From Limnephilus marmoratus (Eukaryota > Arthropoda > Insecta > Trichoptera > Limnephilidae), in NCBI GenBank assembly GCA_917880885.1, contig OU862908.1:11209501-11273500 (forward strand): a DNA stretch of 64,000 bases. The letters run 5' to 3'. The notes under the pieces are model-generated. The model did not search any database. It was not told the DNA's origin and saw only the letters and a program-made list of their open reading frames with translations. The position numbers and the translations under genes are program-made. Positions within the stretch are counted from its first letter, which is position 1; each line of letters begins with the position of its first letter. Below, piece after piece: positions 11,867-22,600 of the stretch.

Positions 11867-12229
11867 TTACCCTTTGTGCTATGCATAAAAATCTTGTCTT
11901 AAACATTAGTTTTTTTTATTAAAAAATAATAATTAAGTTATATTTTAGATTTATTTTCTTCTTTACACGGAATGCTCTGCTTGTGGAATAAAATTGACCG
12001 AAAGAAAAGCAATCATCTTGATTGTTAATGATGGATTCATTAACAATGAGGTGCTTGGGGCTAGTCTTCGACAAATCCAAATGTTTTTTTGTTTTAAAAG
12101 TATTAAATACAAATCCAAATAAGCAAAGAGAAGGACAAACTTTGTTAAATATTGTACAGATGGATATAATTTTTGAAATGAAACAAAATAAGAAAATTGA
12201 CAACTTCTTCATTTTTTTAAATGAGCTCT
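11867..12229. other. AT-rich DNA, nothing recognised
   Basis: Short overlapping open frames exist on both strands but show no family resemblance. Confidence 0.4.
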
Positions 12230-12730
12230 TCACAGGACGTCCCGAGGAAAATAATTTTGATCAGGGCCTATATCATCTTAGGTCTTTTTAAGGAAAGGAA
12301 AGAGGAGAAATTCTGGGAAGGAAAATTGTATGCGGGAGAGGTAGTAATCTGTGATCAGTGTGTTCAGCAATGACGGACGTATGAATCCATCCCTCCAATT
12401 GCGGTGTAAAGCCATGGGTCGAGAGACTCTGGCTGGAGAGGTCAAACTGAGAGAAACGGAGAGGTCAAACTGTAGTAATCTGTGATCAGTGTGTTCAGCA
12501 ATGACGGACGTATGAATCCATCCCTCCAATTGCGGTGTAAAGCCATGGGTCGAGAGACTCTGGCTGGAGAGGTCAAACTGCGAGAAACGGAGAGGTCAAA
12601 CTCTGGCTGGAGAGGTCCTCCCTCAACCAGGCTCTCTCTATCCGGCATATATGCATGTAACGAGACGCGAACCGAACGAATTATGACCGAACGAAACGCC
12701 ACTTGCGATTACCTCGTTCCTGACCCATAA
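12230..12730 (-). repeat. R1 dispersed repeat, copy with internal 131-bp tandem duplication
   Basis: Minus-sense copy of the R1 family (others at 15060-15525, 33208-33662, 40090-40340, 62805-63212). It carries GAGGAAAATAATTTTGATCA, TGACGGACGTATGAATCCAT and CTCTCTCTATCCGGC-type segments. The block starting GTAGTAATCTGTGATCAGTG at 12341 recurs at 12472 almost unchanged, a tandem duplication of 131 bp. It lacks the A-tail end seen in other copies. Confidence 0.75.
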
Positions 12731-13286
12731 ATCGTGGTATGTATACGTAGCCCAAGATGGTAAAATTTGAAATACTCCCATTAAAATCAATATTCTCAAC
12801 CGATTTATATTAAGAATGACAGCCTCCGTATCGCATATCTTTTGATCTAATTAACGAACCCACTCATTCAAAGACCAATTGACATCTGGAGCAGTTAAAA
12901 CATCCTGACTTGGACTCTACATATATCACGTTTTCCAGTCCAATTCCCAGAAGTGTTCTACACTGGTGATAGCGGTTATGCAACAAACGGCGGCGAAATG
13001 TATGAAAGCGGATACTTTGTACTCCCTACCCGAGTAGTGTTGACCCAAGAGGGGGACGTTGGGAACTGCTTGGGAATAATAATTTATTGTGAACTATCGT
13101 TGGGCAAATCGTGCCAAGGATGGGAGCCTAATTTTACGGTTCGTATAATTCGCTGAATTACATCTGTTTGAATGTTGAATGGATTTCTTCTTAGAAAAAT
13201 AAACACTTTACATATCTGCTTTATATCCTCGACTGACCGTCAAAAGACCTGTTTTTACTGAAATCATTATTATCATTATCATTACA
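12731..13286. other. Unassigned; 67-codon frame without recognised homology
   Basis: 12953-13156 (plus) is open and moderately G+C rich but shows no recognisable domain, and no convincing splice sites flank it. It may be a repeat remnant. Confidence 0.3.
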
Positions 13287-13566
13287 TAGTATAAAATGAA
13301 GTCGCTCAAAATGTATGTGCGCATAGATCTTTAAAACTACGCAACGGATTTTCATGCGGTTTTCACCAATAGATAGAGTGATTCAAGAGAAAGGTTTATA
13401 TGTATAATACATAATACATTAAACATATAGTAGAGAAAAGCCGAGAAATTCAAATACTCAATTCAGACAGCGGGCAGCTGGTAAGCGGGTGGTGTGGATT
13501 TTATAAAGGTTGGGTAATGGCGTTGTGTTTCGTTAGCCACAGCAACGTGTGGCCGGGTCTGCTAGT
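13287..13566. mobile_element. CTAGT-ended element H1, copy 1
   Basis: Begins ATAGTATAAAATGAAGTC, contains GCAACGGATTTTCATGCGGT and GCGGGCAGCTGGTAAGCGGG, and ends GGCCGGGTCTGCTAGTTA. The same order occurs inverted at 14183-14456 and direct at 54270-54776. Non-coding. The CTAGT end and lack of inverted repeats recall Helitron-type elements, but the family assignment is an inference. Confidence 0.65.
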
Positions 13567-13689
13567 TAAAAATAAATTTTACTTCTCTAAAGTTATTGGC
13601 ATGTATAAATAAATACGATGCAACAAAGTGTCGTTTTACTGTAATTTGTTAGGTTAATGAAGGTAACTGACTAAAGGAGCTGAAAGTAG

Positions 13690-14131
13690 TATCTTTGATC
13701 CACTAATTCTGAAGATTGAATGCTGTTGAAATGAAATCCCTGAGGCGTATGTGTACCTATGGATAAAACCATACATGATCATGTGAGAAATGTAGAAATC
13801 TGCAAAAAATGCAAGACATGCAAATGTAAGCGTAATGAATAATGAGAAAAATTAATAAAGGGACCCTCAGATGGTTTAGGCATGTAGAGCGAATGAACGA
13901 AGAAAGGCTTATAAAAAGAATTTATGATGCAAATGTGAACGGTAGAAGAAGTCGGGAACGCCCGAGGAAGACATTGCCCGATCAAGCGAATCAGATACAT
14001 GAATTGGGCCATGTCAAGAGTCAGAATAATAGAAGAGTATGAATAAATGTGAATGAGGCAAAGAGTGTGTGCCAAGACCGAGTTGTATGGCGGTCCGTCC
14101 TAGCTTCCTACCCCTGTGGGGAAACGGCGTG
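13690..14131 (+). pseudogene. RTE-like non-LTR retrotransposon, C-terminal remnant and tail
   Basis: The frame at 13842-14042 encodes TLRWFRHVERMNEERLIKRI followed by NGRRSRERPRKTLPDQ. This is the C-terminal region after the reverse transcriptase domain seen in many arthropod endonuclease/reverse transcriptase elements (usual form RWFGHVERM...RGRPRKTW). The stretch from about 13690, including GAATGCTGTTGAAATGAAAT (AVEM-type RT thumb), continues the homology with broken frames. The element ends after GGGGAAACGGCGTGATG with the microsatellite-like tail GTTAGTTAGTTA, typical of RTE-type insertions. No RT catalytic motif remains. Related remnants are at 16200-16650, 21687-22600 and 41205-41440. 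Confidence 0.75.
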
Positions 14132-14182
14132 ATGGTTAGTTAGTTAGTTACAAATTCTAAATAATGGTAAATTAATTGATTA

Positions 14183-14456
14183 CTAGCAGACCCGGCCACA
14201 CGTTGCTATGGCTAACGAAAACGTTAAACGTTATAACCAACGCCATCTGTTAAATCAAATCCACGCTGCCCGCTGCCGCTTTGCCAGATATAATACATAT
14301 ATTTCAACCAATTTACACAAAACCTTGACAAATTATATACTTAAAAACCTTCCTCATGAATCGCTCTATCTATTGGTGAAAACCGCATGAAAATCCGTTG
14401 CGTAGTTTAAAAGATCTAAGCGCACAGACAGCGTGCGCAACTTCATTTTATACTTA
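14183..14456. mobile_element. CTAGT-ended element H1, copy 2 (inverted relative to copy 1)
   Basis: Begins ACTAGCAGACCCGGCCACAC and ends CAACTTCATTTTATACTTAG, the reverse complement layout of 13287-13566. It lies immediately after the RTE-like tail at 14131. Open frames inside it are incidental. Confidence 0.65.
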
Positions 14457-14841
14457 GTAAAGATAAAGATTTGATGCCAGTACTCATGGGTGTTTTGTGA
14501 AATTTCAATGCGCATTTTTGGTGAAGTATAATCATGTATGCTTATGCTTATACTTAGGCTGCTTTGACTCCATGTTATTAGCTCATTAGTCTAAAATAGA
14601 TAGCACTTCCTCATGGTTTATTTCCAGGGAATTCCAAAGACCACCACGAGTCTCCATCATACGTCAAAAAAGGAATACGTGACACTAAACGTATGGATAA
14701 TTTTCCAATCCACAAAAACAAATCACCAGTAGGTAGTTTGGTCATTGAGTCATTATCATTTGATCATTTGCCGGTCTCCGTAGGCTACGGTTACACGGTG
14801 TATATTGAGTGGTTGTGGGAACGGTTGCCGCATTATATAAT
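14457..14841. other. Unassigned spacer, nothing recognised
   Basis: Sits between two CTAGT-ended elements. No feature seen. Confidence 0.4.
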
Positions 14842-15059
14842 ATAACTAGCTGACCCGACGAACTTCGTACCGCCTCAGAATCAATAGCTGTTGAATTAAA
14901 TTCAGTTTTTTTATTAAGTTAAAAATTACGCAATGAAGCAATTATCAATGCGCAACTGTCCGTGTTTTGTTTTTATCAGTACCAGAGATGGCGTTGTGTA
15001 CGGATTTATATTTTTGTGATTTTCTTACTTTTACAATTATTTACGAGAATTCGGGAGGC

Positions 15060-15525
15060 GGATACGGGTGCCGCCGCCCCGGGAACCATTTATTGAATAC
15101 CCAACACCTCTGCCGTAGATCACCCCAAGCGGTTCACTACGTTTGGTGATTTAGCAGGGGTGCCCGGGTTCATGAGGTGACTTATGTCCGGGTCTTGGCA
15201 GTTGATGCGCCTGCCCACCTGCTGCGTGGCGGGCCGGATCGAGAGAGACTGGTTGAGGGAGGCCTTTTGACCTTTCCAGCCGGACTCTCTCGACCCATTG
15301 CCTTGCACCACAGTTGGAGGGATGGATTCATACGTCCGTCACTCCCAGACACACTGACCCCCAGATTCCTACCCACCCCTCATACCTTTTTCCTTCCCAG
15401 AACTTTCTATCCTCCCCATTCCTTAAAAAGATCCTCCACACAGCATCCCCAAAGATGACATAGGTCCTGAGAGATATTATTTTCCTCAGGGCCTCCTGTG
15501 TGGAGCTTATGTAAAAAATGCGTTT
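15060..15525 (+). repeat. R1 dispersed repeat nested in H2
   Basis: Near full-length plus-sense copy: CCGCCGCCCCGGGAACCATT, TTTAGCAGGGGTGCCCGGGT, GGATGGATTCATACGTCCGT, then a hairpin-rich end GGCCTCCTGTGTGGAGCTTA followed by a short A tail. The 3' end contains CTCCACACAG paired with CTGTGTGGAG. An open frame (15177-15458) runs through it but is not conserved in the other copies. Confidence 0.75.
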
Positions 15526-15554
15526 CATTTCAGAGATTTATTATAATTATTGTA

Positions 15555-15774
15555 TTTTTCCTTTGGAGGTGTGCAGACATACGTTCACCATTTGTCTCAT
15601 TTTCGACTATTGACATTGAGTGTGTAAGAAAGAAGGGCAGCATTATATGATTAAAAACAAATGATTTTTCCTTTGGAGGTGTGCAGACATACGTTTACCA
15701 TTTGTCTCATTTTCGACTATTGACATTGAGTGTGTAAGAAAGAAGGGCAGCATTATATGATTAAAAACAAATGA
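15555..15774 (+). repeat. Two tandem copies of a 110-bp unit, nearly identical
   Basis: TTTTTCCTTTGGAGGTGTGC begins at about 15555 and again 110 bp later. By eye the copies differ at one position (ACGTTCACC against ACGTTTACC). The near identity points to a recent duplication inside H2. Confidence 0.9.
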
Positions 15775-16199
15775 CATTTGACGTTTTTGAATGTTTGGAA
15801 TTCACGCACAGTTCAATATTATACCCCTTACAATATTGCTGCAGTTCTTTCAAAATAGGAGAATTCTTTCCATACAAAATGTATGGGGAAAATAATTTTC
15901 TTCGGAGTGGAACACCCTTTACTTTTAGGGGTATGAAAAATAGATGTTGGTCGATTCTCAGACCTAACATATAAGCATAAAAAATTTCATCAAAATTGGT
16001 CCAGCCGTTTCGGAGGAGTATGATAACAAACACCGTGACACGAGAATTTTATATATTAAATAACTTAATAACACACGATACAATATATATATATATTGAT
16101 ATTTCATCTGCAGTGGATTAGAATTCTTTAAAATGAAACCCTAAATTCCCTAGGTTCACCTGAAGATTTCATTCCACATGAAAAGGTCAACATAACTAA

Positions 16200-16650
16200 C
16201 TATTACGCCATTTCACCGAAGGGGTAGGCAGAGAGGACGGACCGCCAAACAACTCGGTCTTGGCACACACTCCTTGCCTCGTTCACATTCATACATCGTC
16301 TCATACATGCTCTTCAATTATTCTGACTCTTGAGATGGACCGACTCGAGTATCTGATTCACTTGGTCGTGCCATGTCTTCCTCGGGCGTCCCCGACTTCT
16401 TCTGCCATTCACATTTGCGTCATATATTCTCATTACACTCCTTTCCTTGTTCATTCGCTCTCAAACTATCCGAGCGTCCCTTTCTTAATTACGATTACAC
16501 CAGCCTTGCATTATTTGCGGATCTCCACGTTTCTCACACGATCATGCATGGTTTTACTACACATACGCCTCAGGGATCTCATTTCAACTGCATTCAGTCT
16601 ACTTTCATCCTTCATCTGCCAGTTCTATGCCTCACTGCCATTCAGGATAG
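16200..16650 (-). pseudogene. RTE-like retrotransposon C-terminal remnant
   Basis: Minus-strand relative of 13690-14131 and 21687-22600. From the tail inward it shows CGCCATTTCACCGAAGGGGT, then the complement of the RPRKTW-region codons (GGGCGTCCCCGACTTC), then AVEM-region sequence (CTGCATTCAGTCTACTTTC). No RT catalytic motif remains and frames are broken. The plus-strand open frames here (16260-16702) are shadows of this remnant. Confidence 0.7.
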
Positions 16651-17285
16651 GTCAACGTGTTCAAGAATATTCTTCGGTTTCGCCGAGTTCAACCTGAGGT
16701 GACATTTACAAAACTATTTTGAATTCAGAAAGGGTTTGTAAAACATCCCTAACATTTCTCGTGTACCTTTTTAAGAAGAAGTGAACTCTCTTTTAAAGGG
16801 TCAACTATATTTGCACGGTAAAATCAGTCTTAACACACCTTCGGGTACTTGTTCATTCGGCTTGCCACACTTGCTACGCCTTGGAATGGGAATCGGCTAT
16901 TTTTGCATAAGTAGGCACCAGTAAGTATCCAGCAGTCGAACTATTCTTATCGAAGAAACCGTTAATTATTCGCGCTGCTTTGATGTGACGAGAATGTGAA
17001 ACTACTATTTAAAATTTGACATCCTTCCCAACTTTCTAATAACCATTGAATTTCAACCTTTATTTGAATTGGAGAGCGAAGTATAAAGAAAGAAAATATG
17101 AATGCATAAAATAAATTAAATCTGCATAATAGAAATAGCATTTTAATTCATAGAAAATTTCGTCTCCGACAGCTCGTTGAATGGGAGGTAACGCCTTATG
17201 TTTTACAGCTTTCGATACAGTCAAGGCAGTTAAAGAAGATTGACGTTATTGTTTTCCATCTGCCGAGCGATTCTATATCTTTCGT
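16651..17285. other. Unassigned AT-rich DNA
   Basis: No gene or repeat partner recognised between two retrotransposon remnants. Confidence 0.4.
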
Positions 17286-18052
17286 TAGATCTTCTTCTTC
17301 TTCTTGTGTCCTGTCCGTTCAACGGACGTTGGCTATGCGGACTTTATTTACTGCGGCCCGGAACAGCCCTACAGTAGACTGGCCAAACCATTGTCTCAGG
17401 TTTATCAGCCACGAGGTTCTCCTTCTTCCAGGGCCCCGTCTTCCGGCAATCTTTCCCTGCATTATGAGATGCAAGATCTCATACTTCTATGGATGTCTCA
17501 TCACGTGTCCAAGATACTGAAGTTTTCGAATTTTTAGAGTTTTAATAACTTATTTTTCTTTATTCATCAGAACCATAACATCTTCATTCGTAATCCATCA
17601 GCTATGACGGATAATAGTCCATCCAGCTTATTTTAAGTATTCTTCTGTAGATCCACAACTCGAATGCTTCAAGTCGTCTAATTAGTTGTTCAGTAAGCGT
17701 CCATGTTGAGATCATGACTGCAGAACATATTTTTCATGCGGATAAATATTGCACGTGCTTGCTCAATGCGGCTTTTGATTTCAACCGAAAGATCCCATCT
17801 ATCATTTACATTGCAACCCAAGTATACAATACTCTGTACCTTCTCTAGTTTTGTTCCAGCAATATAAAGATTTTCATCCAATGAGTTATTTTTGCTCATG
17901 AGCATGTGTTTTGTTTTATTTATATTCAGTTCTAGTCCGAAATTCTCACAAGTCTTCACTACTTGATACAGCAAAAGTTGTAGATCCTCAATGTTACTTG
18001 TTAGAAGTACCGTATCATCTGCATAACGCAGGTTGTTCAGGATCTTCCCATT
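17286..18052 (-). pseudogene. RTE-like retrotransposon, RT active-site to 3' end remnant
   Basis: On the minus strand the remnant starts just before the RT catalytic motif: 18047-17980 reads ILNNLRYADDTVLLTSN, with YADD being the palm active site. It continues in frame through CENFGLELNINKTKHMLMS and YLGCNVNDRWD (17974-17690). After stops it is followed by LQYLGHVMRHPQKYE and IMQGKIAGRRGPW-type sequence, the usual C-terminal end of this retrotransposon group. The 3' end is a short (GAA)n run, GAAGAAGAAGAAGATC on the minus strand. It is 5'-truncated at the MITE at 18060-18239 and has stops in its 3' part. A different lineage from the RWFGHVERM-type remnants nearby. Confidence 0.8.
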
Positions 18053-18059
18053 TATTAGA

Positions 18060-18239
18060 TATTAGATAATGGTCGTTATCTCCTGTCAGATTTGCATTTA
18101 CTATCATATATTTTAGCTAAGATCATTTTATTATGCATGATTATTTATTCATTTAATGTAAGTTGTACACAGAAAAAGCAAATAACAGCCATAAAAACCA
18201 CACAAATCTGACAGGAGATCACGTCCGTTATCTAATAAC
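18060..18239. mobile_element. MITE with about 35-bp terminal inverted repeats
   Basis: The left end ATTAGATAATGGTCGTTATC then TCCTGTCAGATTTG is matched inverted by CAAATCTGACAGGAGATCAC then GTCCGTTATCTAAT. About 180 bp, non-coding. It abuts the truncated end of the RTE-like remnant. Confidence 0.8.
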
Positions 18240-19088
18240 GATCCCATAAAAGACATAGAATCGCCTGGCTGATTTCCATAAAAAAAAGAAAGTCAAGAAT
18301 ATTCTTTTGATTTAAAATGTAGTATTTAAACGTTAAATCATCCAAACGAGTCAATAAATTACAAACGGGTCAAAACTTTGGTATTACGATCGCAAAATTA
18401 GGTAATTAGATATTACTAAATAAGTTTATCGGAAAGAAGTAATAATTAAGAGCTCACATAATCAGTCAACCCAGAAGCTTACAAGATATTATTTAAGGTA
18501 ACGCCTGTAAAGTAATTATAAAAGAATTATACTAACAATGGAGATTACACAAGTTCCATAATGAAATGGAGATCAAATTAACTACCGACAAAAGATTATT
18601 TTAAGACTTAAGAGCGACTGGACGGGAGTGAAAGCGAAATCATAAACTTGGTCCATTGTTATTCTGAATCATATCACGGTGTGGAAAAGCAGGGTTCAAC
18701 GCCGGCAATTAATGTGGATAAATTTATGAGGATTTTCACCGCGTCATGTCAGGTGAAAAATCTATAGTTACTTCGTTTAAATAGAAAATAATCGGATAAA
18801 AACCTTAACGATCATTTTATGTTGATTCTACGCTGATTTCAATAAATCATTCAAAGTACTGGAGTGGTTCTTAAACTTTTCGAATACACAGCAATAATTT
18901 AAAAAACAAAACTAATTAGTTAAAAAAACTGACAGAATAAATATGCATTGACGCATCTCCCTTTAAACATTGTGATTTGTCACGATTACTTTGTACTGGT
19001 GAAAGTGAGTGGTGCTGGCGACACGGTATTGCTTCGAAGTAAATAAGCACACGCTTCACGACTAAAAAATTACACATCTATCGGATCT
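18240..19088. other. AT-rich DNA, nothing recognised
   Basis: No coding or repeat signal recognised before the hammerhead-like segment. Confidence 0.45.
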
Positions 19089-19129
19089 GCCCTGATGATG
19101 GACACTGCAACGATGTCCGAAACGTTGGC
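19089..19129 (+). ncRNA. Hammerhead-ribozyme-like motif (family e), best-formed copy
   Basis: Segments in order: GCC (19089-19091, stem I), CTGATGA core (19092-19098), one extra T, GGACA (19100-19104) paired with TGTCC (19114-19118) as stem II with a 9-nt loop, GAA (19119-19121), the self-complementary ACGT (19122-19125) as stem III, T as the H17 cleavage position, then GGC (19127-19129) closing stem I against GCC. All invariant core bases of a hammerhead are present. The one departure from the textbook form is the extra base between A9 and stem II. A 2-bp, loop-less stem III implies action as a dimer, as described for short-stem-III hammerheads in repeats. Activity is an inference. Confidence 0.55.
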
Positions 19130-19190
19130 TAAAGAAGGAGGTAGCGCAACACAGCATAACACCCCAAAAACAAATAACGAAAATTGTGAT
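19089..19190 (+). repeat. Solo terminal repeat of family e
   Basis: After the hammerhead-like motif follow GGCTAAAGAAGGAGGTAGC, CAACACAGCATAACACCCC and AAAAACAAATAACGAAAAT. The same string occurs three times within 50525-50950. Here it is a single copy. Confidence 0.8.
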
Positions 19191-19800
19191 TTGTGGTTGA
19201 AATTTTTTCTCCGCGTTTTCGATACATTATCATGGAAAACAATAAATAATTTACATCAGCTAGCATTTAAAATAAAGTTTATTCGAAATAAAAATAACAC
19301 TAAAAAAAGTGTATAACGGTCGCTAAACGAATTTTTTTTTAATGCGTTTTTTCAAGCGGAGAGTCTGACCAAATCGGCTGGAATCCTGGAGTCCTTGGAT
19401 ATAATCAGAAACATGAATTTCAATCAAATTTCGTTATAGTATGAATATAATGCGCATGAACCACAGTTTGCAAAAAAAGTTGTTGATTGCAAAAATGGTG
19501 GACATAAAATGAAAATTGACGTGAAAACTCGGCCTTAATTTTGTAATAACTTTGTCCTATAATTTTTTTTATAAGTCGAGGTTCATTCGCGTATAAATTT
19601 AATTTTCTTTAATTTTAACTGTGAATGAAGTGAATCGGATGAAAATTCGATGAGCTATGTTTACAGCCAACTTGAAAAACGTGGTTATAAGAAAAACGCA
19701 TTTTAAAGTTTTCGCTTGTCTAAAGTGTATATACATATAGCACGTGTACAACATTGGATTTTCGAGAGGGGACGAGCGTACTTCAAAGAATACCTACATG
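19191..19800. other. AT-rich DNA, nothing recognised
   Basis: No partner within the window recognised. Confidence 0.4.
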
Positions 19801-19804
19801 AGTT

Positions 19805-20285
19805 CTTAACACTGCATTAATTTTTGCATTTCAAAATTTTTATTTCTATTTTTCTCTAAAATGTAACTATTTTTTTCTCTCTTAGTTTTTCACTTAATTT
19901 TAATTTATATACCTAAATGTTTTAATTTATATATTTGTATAGAACACTTGAGTTCTTAACATTTAACACTTAATCTTTATGATGTGATGGTATATGTCTA
20001 TTGTGGTAGCCAAAAAAAACTAAAAATCTGTTTAGTTTATATATTTCAAAGTTTTCATTTTTATTTCTAATTTTCTTTAAAATACGATTTTTTTCTCTTT
20101 ATTTTTCACTTGCTTTTAAGTATTTCTTAATTTTTATTTAGTATGTTTAATTATCTGTTTCAATAAAATTGTACCTATGTATTAATTCCTATTTAAAATA
20201 TTAAATGTACGACTACCATCACACGGGCATTATAGTCTATTGTGGTAGCCAAAAAAAACTAAAAATCTGTAACTAATAAAATTTT
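19805..20285 (+). repeat. Two-copy tandem repeat, period about 239 bp
   Basis: GTCTATTGTGGTAGCC followed by AAAAAAAACTAAAAATCTG occurs at about 19996 and 20235. The upstream parts (TTTTTATTTCTA, CTTTAAAATACG/CTCTAAAATGTA, TTTTTCACTT) also correspond, with greater divergence. Non-coding. Confidence 0.75.
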
Positions 20286-21228
20286 ATGAAATAAAAATAA
20301 ATAAATTTAAAAAGTTTCCGCCGGTCTGTTCTCCGTTCTACCGGCTTGGCGCGCACCGCTCCTAACTATATTTCAAGGTTCAATTTGATGCTGTAACGAT
20401 ATTAGTATAGGAAGATTTTTAGACAACAAAAAAAGTTGATTTTTTGGATCGACTGGAACAGACTACCCCATTAACAAAAATCGTTTTTATGCAATACCAG
20501 AAGTCGTAAGCTAATCGTAATCAGATTTCGGTAGGTCTAATGCTATGCAATATAGCTACTTTTATTTTTTCATCTACATGTAAGTCCTTGCGATGTTTTA
20601 GTTTTAAATAGGTTAGGTACTGTTGAGAAACCAGCTCACACAAATGTTATGTTGTTGAAAGCAGCACTTTACAAAATTTCCTGAAATTTCATAATATCGC
20701 AGAACATTTATAACAAGTTCGTGGAACATTAGCGTACCGAATAACACCGGTTGTGAACCACCGTTGAAGTATTTTACTCTAGTTAAAATACATTTTCATT
20801 TTTTAGCAAGACTCGACGCGAATCATTGAATTGCATACAAATGTATATTATTTTATGGCAATAAATCACTAAGTGTGTTAACATTGAGGTAATAAGAAGC
20901 CATAAAGATAAGAAAAGTAACTAACTTTGCAAAACTTACGTTTTCAGCGTGACGACGCACAATTTCTGTAGAGGCGAGACACCATTTTGGCGGGAAATGG
21001 GTAACAACAGTAGGTCATTGGAACTTACCTGTAAATAAATAATAAAAAAACAAAAATTAATTTATTACGAAAAAGAAAACAATAATAAATAAATTGAAGA
21101 CCGATCTAAAAAACACAATTTCAGTAATCAAATTTAATTAAAATAAGTGATATATAGTGGTACCCAATAAATAATAATAACGATTTATTTTTATTTTTAA
21201 CTTTTTGAGTAAAACCTCAAATGGTAAT
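20286..21228. other. Unassigned DNA
   Basis: A short G+C-richer block at 20318-20365 (TTCCGCCGGTCTG, CTACCGGCTTGGCGCG) stands out but has no recognised identity. The rest is AT-rich. Confidence 0.4.
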
Positions 21229-21475
21229 ATTTAATTAAATGAAGACAATATTAGTGAAGCTCAATCGAAAATCTAGAAACAGAAAAATAATTTGTCACCT
21301 CTGGGACTCGAACCCAGGACCATCGGCTTTCCGGACCACTGCGCTAACCAATGCGCCAAAGTGTCGATAACCGATTCGGTCATTTTTAACCCAGAGGTGC
21401 CAATATCTTTTTCTGATTTTTCTGTTTCCAGATTTTCGATTGAGTTTCAAAAATATTGTCTTCATTTAATTAAAT
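21229..21475. repeat. Foldback element with tRNA-like core, second member of the 749-1184 family
   Basis: The same ATTTAATTAAAT ends, GAAGACAATATTAGTGAAG and CTCAATCGAAAATCT as at 749-1184, but with a different tRNA-like sequence in the left arm (21294-21365). The right arm has lost its tRNA-like copy and retains only CCAGAGGTGCC. Two members with related arms and different tRNA-like cores suggest that the arms can host different tRNA sequences. Confidence 0.8.
21294..21365 (-). tRNA. tRNA-like sequence in foldback
   Basis: The minus strand gives a 72-nt cloverleaf: D stem GCGC/GCGC, anticodon stem GTGGT/GCCGA with a terminal mismatch, loop CCGGAAA (positions 34-36 GGA, Ser-like), T arm CTGGG-TTCGAGT-CCCAG, and an acceptor with one mismatch and one G-T pair. 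The B box GGTTCGAGTCC is perfect. Position 33 is C instead of U, so it is probably a SINE- or repeat-type tRNA relic. Confidence 0.5.
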
Positions 21476-21686
21476 ATAATAATAACTACATCTTGTTTTC
21501 TTTGACAAAAGAATATTCATTAATATTTATTAATTACATTACACTGATGATGTGTGCTGTGCTTGTCTCACCAGGTATTGAGAGCTGACGCATTTTATAA
21601 CATAAGCATTTTAAGCACAACAAATTAAAAATAAAAACACAGTATTATAATTTTGTAAAACATGTTTTATGTGGACATTTGTACCA

Positions 21687-22600
21687 CTAACTACCACGCC
21701 GTTCCCCGCAGGGGTAGGCAGAGAGAACAGACCTCCAAACATCCCGGTCTTGGCACACATTCCTTGCCTCGTTTACATTCATACAACGTCTCATACATTC
21801 TCTTCTATTATTCTGACTCTTGACATGGCCCGACTCAAGTATCTGATTCACTTAGTCGTGCCATGTCTTTCTTGGGCGTCCTCGATTTCTTCTACATTCA
21901 CATTTGCGTCATATATTCTCCTTACACTCCTTTCCTCGTTCATTCACTCTACATGCCCAAACCATCGGAGCGTTCCTTTCTTGATCTTACTCATTATGCT
22001 TACATCAGCCTTGCATTCTTTGCGGATTTCCACATTTCTCACACGATCATACATGGTTTTACCACACATACGCCTCAGGGATCTCATTTCTACAGCGTTC
22101 AGTCTACTTTCATCCTTCCTCTGCCAGTTCCATGCCTCACTGCCATACATCAGGGTAGGTACCAGTACTCCATTATGGACGGCTAGTTTCACGTCTTTGG
22201 ACAGTTTTTTGTTGGTGCCAACGGCGTTCAGTCCTCCATTAATAGAGTTACCTGCTTTCACCCTTCTTTCAATATCTCTATCAGCCTTCTCATCTCTCGT
22301 ACTTCCCAAATAAACAAACTCATCCACCTGCTCCAAGTATTCATCATTCACAACTATATTGCATACTGTTTTCGTAATCTCTCTTTCAAACACCATGACT
22401 TTAGACTTACTTACATTCATCATTAACTCATTCTTCATACATACTTCGTTCATCCTTGACACGAGAGACTGTAGATTAGTGTAGATCTTCCATACTGTTA
22501 GATATCAGCACCGCATCATCAGCATACAACAGGCAACATACTTCCAGATTACTCAATTTCGCGCCTAATCCCATCTCTTTCAATTCTTGCATACTAATTC
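21687..22600 (-). pseudogene. RTE-like retrotransposon, RT active site to 3' end, broken
   Basis: On the minus strand the remnant opens near 22570 with KLSNLEVCCLLYADDAVLIS, where YADD is the RT catalytic motif. It loses frame at about 22465-22475, then runs open for 172 codons (22462-21944): MMNVSKSKVMVFEREITKTV, EFVYLGSTRDEKADRDIERR, GVLVPTLMYGSEAW, LNAVEMRSLRRMCGKT, TLRWFGHVE. The 3' end carries the conserved GGGGAACGGCGTGGT-type stretch and a TAGTTAGT tail. The RT fingers and endonuclease domain are missing (5' truncation), a frame shift separates active site from thumb, and a stop ends the frame before the C-terminus. Same lineage as 13690-14131 and 16200-16650. Confidence 0.85.

Larger units (their letters stand above)
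14842..16058. mobile_element. CTAGT-type element H2, interrupted by an R1 copy
   Basis: Begins AACTAGCTGACCCGACGAAC and ends with the phrase CGTGACACGAGAATTTTATA, preceded by GTCCAGCCGTTTCGGAGGAG. The start resembles the ends of H1 (CTAGC-GACCCGG). R1 is inserted at about 15060-15525, splitting the element. Just downstream a 110-bp block is duplicated in tandem (15555-15774). Non-coding. Probably a non-autonomous Helitron-like element; class uncertain. Confidence 0.65.

Noticed and set aside
21669..22313. 214-codon plus-strand frame as a gene
   Set aside because: It is the antisense shadow of the RTE-like RT remnant, whose minus-strand frame has recognisable motifs.
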